From NCBI GenBank assembly GCA_023428465.1, contig JAEYXM010000165.1, positions 1-13,185 on the forward strand: a DNA stretch of 13,185 bases. The letters run 5' to 3'. This document shows positions 6,366 to 12,388 of the stretch, piece after piece (the stretch's first letter is position 1; every line of letters starts with the position of its first letter). The notes under the pieces were generated by a model. The model saw nothing but the letters and a program-made list of their open reading frames with translations. It was not told the origin of the DNA and searched no databases. The position numbers were made by a program, and so were the translations under genes. This DNA comes from Actinomycetes bacterium. GTDB taxonomy: Bacteria; Actinomycetota; Actinomycetes; Actinomycetales; Cellulomonadaceae.

Positions 6366-7514
6366 TCAGGGAACCTCGACGTCCCCATCCGCGAAGGACC
6401 CGGTCGCGCCGCCGGGCTCGTACCAGGCGATGCACAGGCCGCGACGGTCGCCCTGGCCCCAGCTCTCCTCCGACGGCGCCCAGACCACCCGCTGGAAGCC
6501 GAGCGAGGTCGCGGAGCGGGACATCTCGCACCACTCGGTGACCTCGGCGTCCACGGCGTCCTGACCGGGCCAGTCGCCGTCGTCGAGCACGTGCGTCCCG
6601 ACGACCTGCGCCTCGTGCGGGTCGCCGCACGGGACGAGCGTCACCTCGGAGACAGACCCGTCCGCGGGGAGGTCCCGGATGCAGTACCCGGTCTTGACCT
6701 GCTGCGTGGTCGCCGTCGTCGCGCCGGTGATCTCGCCGAGGTCGCGCGTCTTGGTCCAGTGCAGGTACCAGGCGGTGCCGCCCGCCACGATGAGCAGGGA
6801 GACCAGCCCGATCGCGATGCCGAGGAGCATGCGTGTGTGGCCGCGCCGCGGAGCGACGGCAGCCGTGGGCGCGGTCCAGCCCGGCGCGTAGTAGTCCTGC
6901 TGGGGGTACCCGGCCGGTGCGGTCGGCCCCGCCGGGAACGCCGGCCCGCCCTGGGGGTACGACGGCGCGGGGGCGCCCTGGGGGTACGGCGCGGGTGCGG
7001 TCGGCGCACCGGGAGGCGTCGGGCCCTGCGGGGGCAGGCCGTACGGAGTCGGCGCGCCCCCGGGCCCGGGCGGCGGGAAGGCGCCCGCCGGGGCAGGCGC
7101 CGGGGTCGACGGCGGTGCGAGCTCCGCGACCTGCGGGAGCACCGCGGTCTCTCTCACGGGAGCCGCGTCGCCCGAAGGCTCCGGCTCACCGGCAGGCTCC
7201 GCGTCGCTCGCGGACTCCGGCTCAGCCGCGGCGTCGGCCTCGCCGGCGGGCTCCGCACCCTCGTCCAGGGGCGCGACGTCGCCGTCGGCCGCGTCGCCGT
7301 CGGCCGCGTCCCCGTCGAGCTCGACCGCACCCTCAGGCTCGACGACGGCTGCGGCCCCGGCCGCATCCTCGGGCTCGACGACGGCTGCGGCCTCGACCGC
7401 ATCCTCGGGCTCGACCACGCCCGCGGCCTCGACACCGTCCGGCTCGGGCTCGGGCTCGGGCTGCGGCGGTGCCGGGGGCTGCGAGGGCGGCGGGGGCGGC
7501 GGCGGGATGGCCAT
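6366..7514 (-). CDS. Membrane-anchored protein with disordered N-terminus and septum-formation-type domain
   Basis: 382 aa in three parts. Residues 1-220 are disordered. They hold a Pro run (4-10), an acidic Ala/Glu/Asp zone with three 12-residue repeats centred on VVEPED (33-68), then a Pro/Gly/Tyr-rich zone with YPQG-type motifs (about 135-215). One transmembrane helix follows (about 229-250), with preceding RR (223-224) placing the N-terminus in the cytosol. The C-terminal 130 residues lie outside and carry four Cys (278, 296, 329, 361) that could form two disulfides, with VPCGDPHEAQVVG and SEESWGQGD motifs. This resembles the actinobacterial Septum_form domain (Pfam PF13845) by my reading; function is uncertain even where annotated. 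The start is ATG 7514, supported by a -10 6 nt upstream. It is monocistronic, and convergent with the GH65 gene. Confidence 0.85.
   Translation of the reverse strand: MAIPPPPPPPSQPPAPPQPEPEPEPDGVEAAGVVEPEDAVEAAAVVEPEDAAGAAAVVEPEGAVELDGDAADGDAADGDVAPLDEGAEPAGEADAAAEPESASDAEPAGEPEPSGDAAPVRETAVLPQVAELAPPSTPAPAPAGAFPPPGPGGAPTPYGLPPQGPTPPGAPTAPAPYPQGAPAPSYPQGGPAFPAGPTAPAGYPQQDYYAPGWTAPTAAVAPRRGHTRMLLGIAIGLVSLLIVAGGTAWYLHWTKTRDLGEITGATTATTQQVKTGYCIRDLPADGSVSEVTLVPCGDPHEAQVVGTHVLDDGDWPGQDAVDAEVTEWCEMSRSATSLGFQRVVWAPSEESWGQGDRRGLCIAWYEPGGATGSFADGDVEVP
7278..7307 (-). repeat. Two perfect 15-nt tandem repeats
   Basis: GTCGCCGTCGGCCGC occurs twice in tandem (7278-7292 and 7293-7307), with a partial third copy after it. 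On the minus strand it encodes the acidic DAADG repeats of the membrane protein. The unit is in frame, so copy number could change without breaking the gene. Confidence 0.75.
7336..7443 (-). repeat. 36-nt in-frame tandem repeats in the membrane-protein gene
   Basis: Units begin at 7336, 7372 and 7408. The first two match at 34 of 36 bases; the third is diverged. Each encodes 12 residues of the VVEPEDA type. The near identity of two units suggests a recent duplication or ongoing slippage within the disordered cytosolic region. Confidence 0.8.
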
Positions 7515-7520
7515 GAGGGG

Positions 7521-7526
7521 AACCTA
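7521..7526 (-). promoter_or_regulatory. -10 hexamer of the membrane-protein gene (leaderless)
   Basis: On the minus strand TAGGTT (7526-7521) lies 6 nt before the ATG at 7514, and no Shine-Dalgarno sits between them. This is the TANNNT spacing of leaderless actinobacterial transcripts. The 85-bp gap to the xth stop holds nothing else I can name. Confidence 0.6.
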
Positions 7527-7599
7527 GCGCGTCGCGCCGACGCCGTGGGACGCCGGGTGCCCCGCGTCTCGTGACGACGCCGTGGGAGTCCGGTCGCCG

Positions 7600-8403
7600 C
7601 TAGTCGGCGAGGTCGAGCACGACGGGCACGTGGTCGGACGCACCCTTGCCCTTGCGTTCCTCGCGGTCGATCGTCACACCGGTGACGCGCGGCGTCAGGG
7701 CCGGTGAGGTCCAGGCGAAGTCGATGCGCAGGCCCTTGTTCTTGGGGAAGGCGAGCTGCTGGTAGTCCCAGTACGTGTACTTGCCCTCCTCGGGCAGGAA
7801 CCGGCGGGTGACCTCGGTGTACCCGATCTCCTCGAAGGCGAAGAAGGCCGCACGCTCGGGGGGTGTGACGTGCGTCTGCCCCTCGAAGGCCGTCACGTCC
7901 CACACGTCCGTGTCGAAGGGGATGACGTTCCAGTCGCCCACGAGCGCGACCTGCGCCGTCGGGTCGCCGAGCATCGGCTCGACCCACGTCTCGGCGGCCT
8001 CCTTCAGCGAGTCCAGCCAGTGCAGCTTGTAGGCGTAGTGCGGGTGCGAGGGTTGCCGCCCGTGCGGGACGTACAGGCTCCACACGCGCACGCCGCCGCA
8101 CGTGGCGCCGAGGGCGCGCGCCTCGACCACGGGGTCGGGATCCCCGAAGCGGGGCTGGCCGGCGAAATGCGTCTCGACGTCGGCGATGCCCACGCGCGAG
8201 ACGATCGCGACGCCGTTCCACTGGCTGTGGCCGACGTGGGCGACCTCGTAGCCGGCGGCCTCGAACACCGAGTGCGGGAACTGGGCGTCGGAGCACTTGG
8301 TCTCCTGGAGCGCCAGGACGTCGGTGCCCGTGCGCTCGAGCCAGGCGACGGCCCGGTCGGCGCGGGCCCGGATCGAGTTGATGTTCCACGTCGCCAGCCG
8401 CAT
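7600..8403 (-). CDS. xth: Exodeoxyribonuclease III / AP endonuclease
   Basis: This 267-aa enzyme cuts DNA 5' to abasic sites and has 3'-5' exonuclease and 3'-phosphatase activity in base excision repair; length is normal for ExoIII. It shows the EEP-fold catalytic set: WNINSIR (6-12) with N7, LQETKC with metal ligand E34, Y111, GDWN (156-159) with D157 and N159, RIDF (226-229) and SDH (256-258) with D257 and H258. The frame runs on upstream, but ATG 8403 places MRLATWNINS at the N-terminus, as in the family, and has a -10 (8411-8416) at leaderless spacing. It is monocistronic and divergent from the dehydrogenase. GDWN in place of the more common GDFN is a minor variation. Confidence 0.95.
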   Translation of the reverse strand: MRLATWNINSIRARADRAVAWLERTGTDVLALQETKCSDAQFPHSVFEAAGYEVAHVGHSQWNGVAIVSRVGIADVETHFAGQPRFGDPDPVVEARALGATCGGVRVWSLYVPHGRQPSHPHYAYKLHWLDSLKEAAETWVEPMLGDPTAQVALVGDWNVIPFDTDVWDVTAFEGQTHVTPPERAAFFAFEEIGYTEVTRRFLPEEGKYTYWDYQQLAFPKNKGLRIDFAWTSPALTPRVTGVTIDREERKGKGASDHVPVVLDLAD

Positions 8404-8410
8404 GTGAGTC

Positions 8411-8416
8411 ACGCTA
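8411..8416 (-). promoter_or_regulatory. -10 hexamer of xth (leaderless)
   Basis: TAGCGT on the minus strand (8416-8411) sits 7 nt before ATG 8403, with no Shine-Dalgarno. Its -35 region would fall at about 8434-8440, on top of the -10 of the divergent dehydrogenase gene. Confidence 0.6.
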
Positions 8417-8434
8417 CCCGCCCGGGCCGACACG

Positions 8435-8440
8435 TAGGCT
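8435..8440 (+). promoter_or_regulatory. -10 hexamer of the SDR gene (leaderless)
   Basis: TAGGCT is 6 nt before ATG 8447, with no Shine-Dalgarno. Its -35 region would overlap the xth -10 at 8411-8416, so the two divergent promoters share the same DNA. Confidence 0.6.
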
Positions 8441-8446
8441 GGCGTC

Positions 8447-9256
8447 ATGGCGACCGCACTGATCACCGGCGCGAGTGCCGGTCTCGGCCTGGAGTTCGCG
8501 TGGCAGCTGGCCACGGCACGGCACGACGTCGTGCTCGTCGCGCGCGACGCGGAGCGCCTGGAGCGGCTCGCGGCCCAGCTGCGCGCCGCGGCGGGCGTCC
8601 GTGCCGACGTGCTCCCGGCGGACCTGTCCGACCGGGCCGACGTCGAGCGCGTCGCGGACCGCCTGCGCGCCACCGAGCGCCCCGTGGGGCTGCTCGTGAA
8701 CAACGCGGGCTTCGGCCTCGGGCAGCCGTTCGTCGGCGGTGACCTGAGCGCCCACGAGCGTGGCCTGGCCGTCATGGTGGGCGCGGTGATGGTGCTCTCC
8801 CACGCGGCCGCGGGCGCAATGGTCGAGCGCGGGCGTGGGGCGATCCTCAACGTCTCGTCGATCGCGGCGCTCACCGCGATGGGCACCTACTCGGCCGACA
8901 AGGCGTGGGTGAGGGTCTTCACCGAGGCCCTCGCGGTCGAGCTGCGCGGCACGGGTGTCACCGCGACCGCCCTGTGCCCGGGCCTGGTGCACACCGAGTT
9001 CCACGAGCGCGCCGGCCTGACCCGCCCGGTCCCCGAGCTCGCCTGGCTCAACGCGGACTCGGTGGTCTCCGCCGCCCTGGCCGACGTCCGCCGCGGCGCC
9101 GTCATCTCCACGCCGAGCCTGCGCTACGGCATCGTCAGCGAGGTGGTTCGGATGCTGCCGCGTGCCGCCGTCCGCGCCCTCTCCGGCGAGCGGCGCCTCG
9201 GCCTGGCCGAGGCCACGCCCGACGACGACGACCTCGCCCAGGTCGCCACGGACTGA
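8447..9256 (+). CDS. Short-chain dehydrogenase/reductase (SDR family)
   Basis: A 269-aa classical SDR oxidoreductase that is probably NADP(H)-linked, because an R follows the second strand in VARD (31-34). The Rossmann glycine motif is GASAGLG (8-14), the structural motif NNAG (85-88), and the catalytic residues are S137/S138 in NVSS, Y148 and K152 in YSADK. The CPGLVHTEF segment after the sixth strand is also family-typical. Nothing suggests a membrane segment, so it should be cytosolic. The substrate cannot be read from the sequence, and neighbours (xth, pyrE) give no pathway hint. ATG 8447 is supported by the leaderless -10 at 8435-8440. It ends 37 nt before pyrE, which has its own promoter. 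Confidence 0.92.
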   Translation: MATALITGASAGLGLEFAWQLATARHDVVLVARDAERLERLAAQLRAAAGVRADVLPADLSDRADVERVADRLRATERPVGLLVNNAGFGLGQPFVGGDLSAHERGLAVMVGAVMVLSHAAAGAMVERGRGAILNVSSIAALTAMGTYSADKAWVRVFTEALAVELRGTGVTATALCPGLVHTEFHERAGLTRPVPELAWLNADSVVSAALADVRRGAVISTPSLRYGIVSEVVRMLPRAAVRALSGERRLGLAEATPDDDDLAQVATD

Positions 9257-9280
9257 GCCACGCGGGCAGGGGTGCCCCAG

Positions 9281-9286
9281 TAGCCT
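9281..9286 (+). promoter_or_regulatory. -10 hexamer of pyrE (leaderless)
   Basis: TAGCCT is 7 nt before GTG 9294, with no Shine-Dalgarno. It lies in the 37-nt gap after the SDR gene and would drive pyrE and probably the two coupled membrane-protein genes downstream. Confidence 0.6.
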
Positions 9287-9293
9287 GAGCGCC

Positions 9294-9854
9294 GTGACCA
9301 GCCCCCGGGACCAGCTCCGTGACCTCATCGTCGACCTCGCCGTCGTGCACGGGGAGGTGACGCTCGCGTCCGGGAAGACCGCCCAGTACTACGTGGACCT
9401 GCGCCGTGTGACGCTCCACCACCGGGCCGCGCCGCTCATCGGGCACGTGATGCTCGACCTCCTCGAGGAGGCGGGCCACGGCACGGCGGAGGTCGACGCC
9501 GTCGGCGGACTCACCCTGGGTGCCGACCCCGTCGCGACCGCCCTGTTGCACGCGGCCGCCTCGCGCGGGCAGGACCTCGACGCGTTCGTCGTCCGCAAGG
9601 AGGGCAAGGCGCACGGCATGCAGCGCCGCATCGAGGGGCCCGACGTCGCAGGTCGCCGCGTCGTCGCGGTCGAGGACACCTCGACGACGGGCGGCTCGGT
9701 CATGACCGCGGTCGACGCGCTCCGCGAGGCGGGCGCCGACGTCGTCGCGGTCGCCGTGATCGTGGACCGCGACACGGGCGCGCGCGAGCGCATCGAGGCC
9801 GAGGGCCTGCCTTACCTCTCGGTCTTCGGCCTGGGCGACCTCGGCCTGTCGTGA
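9294..9854 (+). CDS. pyrE: Orotate phosphoribosyltransferase
   Basis: PyrE joins orotate and PRPP to form orotidine 5'-phosphate, the fifth step of de novo UMP synthesis, in the cytosol as a dimer. The protein is 186 aa, normal for actinobacteria. Visible features are the N-terminal FxSGK-type loop here read as LASGKTAQYYVDLR (24-37), the catalytic loop RKEGKAHG (101-108) with K102, K105 and H107, and the PRPP-binding VEDTSTTGGS (126-135). The frame is open upstream inside the SDR gene. GTG 9294 gives the family N-terminus and has a -10 7 nt before it. Its stop shares GTGA with the next gene's GTG, so translation is probably coupled. No other pyr genes are present. Confidence 0.95.
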   Translation: MTSPRDQLRDLIVDLAVVHGEVTLASGKTAQYYVDLRRVTLHHRAAPLIGHVMLDLLEEAGHGTAEVDAVGGLTLGADPVATALLHAAASRGQDLDAFVVRKEGKAHGMQRRIEGPDVAGRRVVAVEDTSTTGGSVMTAVDALREAGADVVAVAVIVDRDTGARERIEAEGLPYLSVFGLGDLGLS

Positions 9855-10876
9855 CGGGCCACTGGATCGGGGACCTCGGCGCGCAGGCGGCGCTCCGGGC
9901 GGCCATCGCAGACACCGAGGACGAGAGCCTTCGCCTGGCGCTCGGCGTGGTCGTCCTCGTCGTCGTCCTGACGATCGTCCTGACGGCGGTGCGCGAGCTG
10001 CCGCGTCGGCGGCGGGCGCGCGCGGAGGCACGGTGGGCGGCCGAGCGGTCCTGGCAGGTGCTGGGCGGGGACCGGGCGCTGGTGGAGCGCCTGGCCGGGA
10101 TGTTCGGCGTCGGCGGCGGCGGACGCGTCTCCCACCTGATCGCCGGCTGGCACGACGGCCGCCCCGCGGGGACGTTCGAGTACGCCGAGCAGGGCGCCAC
10201 CGCGTCGGTCCACTGCCACGTCGTGTCGGTCGCGCTGCCCGTGCCCCTCCCGGGCCTGCGGCTGACGCCCCAGGCCGTGACGGACTCGGTCCCGACGGCC
10301 CTCGGCGGTCAGGACATCGCGTTCGAGTCCGAGGACTTCAACCGGGCCTGGCGCGTGCGCGCCTCCGACGCGAAGTTCGCCCACGACATGCTGCACCCGC
10401 GCATGATGGAGCGCCTGCTCGCGGGTGACGCGCAGGGCCTGAGCATCTGGATCCTCGGCACCGAGCTCCTGTGCTGGGTGCCGGGCGGCGCCGACCTCGA
10501 GGCGGTCGACGAGCGGCTGGCCGTCCTCGACGCGATCGTCGACGCCATCCCGCGCTTCGTGTGGCTCGAGCACGGGTACGACCCGGGCATCGACCTGGAG
10601 GCCGACGTCCCGGTGCCCGCGCAGGCGCTCGCGTCCCGCACGTCCCGGCGCCCGCTCGTGTCGGCCACGGCCCGCGCGGTCAACCGCGACTGGTCGTACA
10701 TCATCGGCACCACGCTCAGCGTGCTGGTGACCACGGCGCTCACGGTCGTGCTCGTCTACATCGGTGCGGCCGAGCTCGCCACGATGACCGGGGTCCTCGC
10801 GGCGTTCCTCATCCTGGGCGCCGTCGGGCGCAGCCTGATCGGGCGATCCCGTCGGAAGACTCGAGGAAGGCCCTGA
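9851..10876 (+). CDS. Membrane protein, DUF3137-like, paralogue 1
   Basis: 341 aa of unknown function. TM1 lies at about 29-47. A soluble core (about 60-246) follows, then two C-terminal hydrophobic helices (about 283-305 and 308-330) and a basic tail. The core contains FESEDFNRAWRV (158-169), KFAHDMLHPRMMERLL (175-190) and IPRFVWLEHGYDPG (233-246). The FxSxxFN...A..LxPxxMxxL pattern recalls the DUF3137 family, often adjacent to LemA; this assignment is from memory of the pattern. It starts at GTG 9851 inside the pyrE stop (GTGA) without a clear Shine-Dalgarno, suggesting reinitiation after PyrE. Its stop overlaps the next gene by one base. The next gene is a clear paralogue lacking the two C-terminal helices. 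Confidence 0.82.
   Translation: MTGHWIGDLGAQAALRAAIADTEDESLRLALGVVVLVVVLTIVLTAVRELPRRRRARAEARWAAERSWQVLGGDRALVERLAGMFGVGGGGRVSHLIAGWHDGRPAGTFEYAEQGATASVHCHVVSVALPVPLPGLRLTPQAVTDSVPTALGGQDIAFESEDFNRAWRVRASDAKFAHDMLHPRMMERLLAGDAQGLSIWILGTELLCWVPGGADLEAVDERLAVLDAIVDAIPRFVWLEHGYDPGIDLEADVPVPAQALASRTSRRPLVSATARAVNRDWSYIIGTTLSVLVTTALTVVLVYIGAAELATMTGVLAAFLILGAVGRSLIGRSRRKTRGRP
10864..10870 (+). promoter_or_regulatory. Shine-Dalgarno of the second DUF3137-like gene
   Basis: AGGAAGG lies 5 nt before ATG 10876, inside the end of the upstream gene. It fixes this start; the frame is open far upstream, but that part is antiparallel-quality Arg-rich shadow sequence. Confidence 0.6.
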
Positions 10877-11583
10877 TGGATCCCAGCATTGTCCCGTTCG
10901 TGGTCATGGTCGCGGTGGTCATGTTCGGCGCCGTCGCCTCGATCGTGTGGCAGCAGAAGCGGACGAAGGCTGCGCAGGCGTGGGCGGCGTCCGTCGGGTG
11001 GCAGTTCCTCGGCACCGACCCGTCGCTGGCGAACCGGTGGCAGGGCACGCCGTTCCGCATCGGCCACGCCCGCCGGGTCTCGATGCTCATGGTGGGCCGG
11101 TTCTCGGGCCGGCCCGCGATGTCCTTCCAGTACACGTACAACACGGGCTCGGGGAAGAACGAGACGACGCACACCTACCACGTCATCTCCGTCGCGCTGC
11201 CCGCGTACCTGCCGTACCTGCAGCTGACCCCGGAGGGCCTCGGGGACCGCATCGCCAAGACCCTCGGGGGCCAGGACCTCCAGTTCGAGTCCGAGGACTT
11301 CAACAAGGCGTGGCGGGTCCAGGCGGGTCAGGTGAAGTTCGCTCACGACGTGCTGCACCCGCGGCTCATGGAGCGCCTCCTGCGGCCCGATGCGCGCACG
11401 AACGTCCGGATCGAGGGCACGGACATCCTCTGCTGGTCGCCGGGGGCCTCAAAGCTCGAGGTCATCGGTCCGCGCCTGCAGGTGCTCACGGCCGTCGTCG
11501 ACGCCGTGCCGCGGTACGTGTGGCTGGACCACGGGTTCGACCCGGGCTACGGGCCTTCGGCCACCGGTTTCCGCCCCGCGTGA
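10876..11583 (+). CDS. Membrane protein, DUF3137-like, paralogue 2
   Basis: 235 aa of unknown function: one N-terminal TM helix (about 5-25), then a cytosolic or periplasm-facing core of about 200 residues; the K/R-rich stretch after the helix (28-31) favours a cytosolic core. It aligns along its whole core with the gene before it: FESEDFNKAWRV (137-148), KFAHDVLHPRLMERLL (154-169), VPRYVWLDHGFDPG (211-224). It lacks that protein's two C-terminal helices and has a slightly longer middle segment with NTGSGKNETTHTYHV (89-103). The start overlaps the previous stop (TGATG). lemA follows 49 nt later. Tandem duplication and tight coupling suggest the two products act together, perhaps with LemA, at the membrane. 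DUF3137-like assignment is tentative. Confidence 0.85.
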   Translation: MDPSIVPFVVMVAVVMFGAVASIVWQQKRTKAAQAWAASVGWQFLGTDPSLANRWQGTPFRIGHARRVSMLMVGRFSGRPAMSFQYTYNTGSGKNETTHTYHVISVALPAYLPYLQLTPEGLGDRIAKTLGGQDLQFESEDFNKAWRVQAGQVKFAHDVLHPRLMERLLRPDARTNVRIEGTDILCWSPGASKLEVIGPRLQVLTAVVDAVPRYVWLDHGFDPGYGPSATGFRPA

Positions 11584-11595
11584 CCACCCCGCTCG

Positions 11596-11601
11596 CTACG
11601 A
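11596..11601 (+). promoter_or_regulatory. Possible own promoter (-10) of lemA
   Basis: TACGAT fits TANNNT and would start a transcript near 11608, with a leader of about 25 nt that includes the lemA ribosome binding site. No convincing -35 is seen, and lemA may also be read through from pyrE. Confidence 0.4.
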
Positions 11602-11621
11602 TCGGGCTCACCCCGCTCCCT

Positions 11622-11627
11622 GGAGGA
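11622..11627 (+). promoter_or_regulatory. Shine-Dalgarno of lemA
   Basis: GGAGGA lies 5 nt before GTG 11633 and decides this start among several in-frame options, including the overlapping-frame TTG at 11631. Confidence 0.75.
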
Positions 11628-11632
11628 TCTTT

Positions 11633-12214
11633 GTGAACGCTGGTCTCGTTGTCTGGGCCGCCATCGGCGTGCTCCTGCTCATCACCCTGCTCTGGGGCGT
11701 CGCGACGTACAACGGCTTCGTCCGGCTGCGCAACCTCGTCCAGGAGGCCTGGCGGCAGATCGACGTCGAGCTGCACCGGCGCCACGACCTGATCCCGAAC
11801 CTCGTGGACACGGTCAAGGGCTACGCGGCCCACGAGCGTGCCGTGTTCGACGAGGTCACCACCGCCCGTGCGGCCGCCGCGCAGCCCGGTGCGAGCCCCG
11901 CGGCCCAGGCCGCCCAGGAGGACGTCCTGTCGCAGGCGCTCGGTCGCCTCTTCGCGGTCGCGGAGGCCTACCCGCAGCTGCGCGCGAGCGAGAACTTCCT
12001 GGCCCTGCAGGCGGAGCTGACGAACACCGAGGACCGCATCGCGGCCGGTCGGCGGTTCTACAACGCGAACGTGCGGCAGCTGAACACCAAGGTCGAGACC
12101 TTCCCCTCGAACATCATCGCGGGCTGGTTCAACTTCACACGCGCCGAGTACTTCGAGGTCCAGGACCCGGCCGTCCGCACCGCCCCCCGCGTCAGCTTCG
12201 GCACGGGCGCCTGA
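11633..12214 (+). CDS. lemA: LemA family membrane protein
   Basis: 193 aa, the usual LemA length. A single N-terminal TM helix (about 4-24) is followed by a long antiparallel helical hairpin. Hallmarks are YNGFVRLRNLVQEAWRQIDV (26-45), RRHDLIPNLVDTVKGYAAHE (49-68), AYPQLRASENFLALQAEL (112-129), TEDRIAAGRRFYNANV (132-147), and the C-terminal FPSNIIAGWF and YFEV segments. LemA is widespread but its molecular function is not established; the family is named after a Listeria antigen. It probably exposes its short N-terminus outside and the helical domain inside, though topology is debated. It is the last gene of the pyrE-DUF-DUF-lemA run. A hairpin (12292-12330) follows. Confidence 0.94.
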   Translation: MNAGLVVWAAIGVLLLITLLWGVATYNGFVRLRNLVQEAWRQIDVELHRRHDLIPNLVDTVKGYAAHERAVFDEVTTARAAAAQPGASPAAQAAQEDVLSQALGRLFAVAEAYPQLRASENFLALQAELTNTEDRIAAGRRFYNANVRQLNTKVETFPSNIIAGWFNFTRAEYFEVQDPAVRTAPRVSFGTGA

Positions 12215-12291
12215 GCCAGGTCGGCACCGGCCTCTGACGGGCCTGGACGTCCTGGCCGCGCCACACCACCCGGGCCTGCCATCCTTGGAGG

Positions 12292-12330
12292 GTTCGCCGG
12301 CCGTACCGCCTCCTCGGGCGGCCGGCGAAC
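12292..12330. terminator. Strong hairpin, likely bidirectional terminator
   Basis: GTTCGCCGGCCG (12292-12303) and CGGCCGGCGAAC (12319-12330) are perfect 12-bp inverted arms with a 15-nt loop. It lies between the ends of lemA (12214) and the YwiC-like gene (12389), which converge. There is no T-tract, as is common in high-GC actinobacteria. The rest of the 174-bp gap shows nothing else. Confidence 0.6.
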
Positions 12331-12388
12331 ATCCCGACTGCCCCGGTGACGGGCGGGTGGCTCCGTCGCCCTGGGACCCGATCGGGGC

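Noticed and set aside
5432..6541. Plus-strand open frame running from inside GH65 into the next region
   Set aside because: Arg/Gly/Pro-rich out-of-frame shadow of GH65 and of the minus-strand membrane-protein gene; no start signal.
6591..7574. Plus-strand frame opposite the septum-type gene
   Set aside because: Low-complexity Arg/Gly product mirroring the repeats of the minus-strand gene, whose TM helix, Cys domain and promoter are coherent.
8404..8886. Upstream extension of xth to a 428-residue protein
   Set aside because: The extra N-terminus is antisense to the SDR gene and motif-free; ATG 8403 gives the family N-terminus and has a -10 at leaderless spacing.
9162..9293. Upstream extension of pyrE inside the SDR gene
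   Set aside because: The added residues are Pro/Ser/Arg-rich shadow of the SDR gene; GTG 9294 gives the normal PyrE length.
8414..9328. Minus-strand 304-codon frame opposite the SDR gene
   Set aside because: Antisense shadow without motifs; the SDR motifs GASAGLG, NNAG and YSADK lie on the plus strand.
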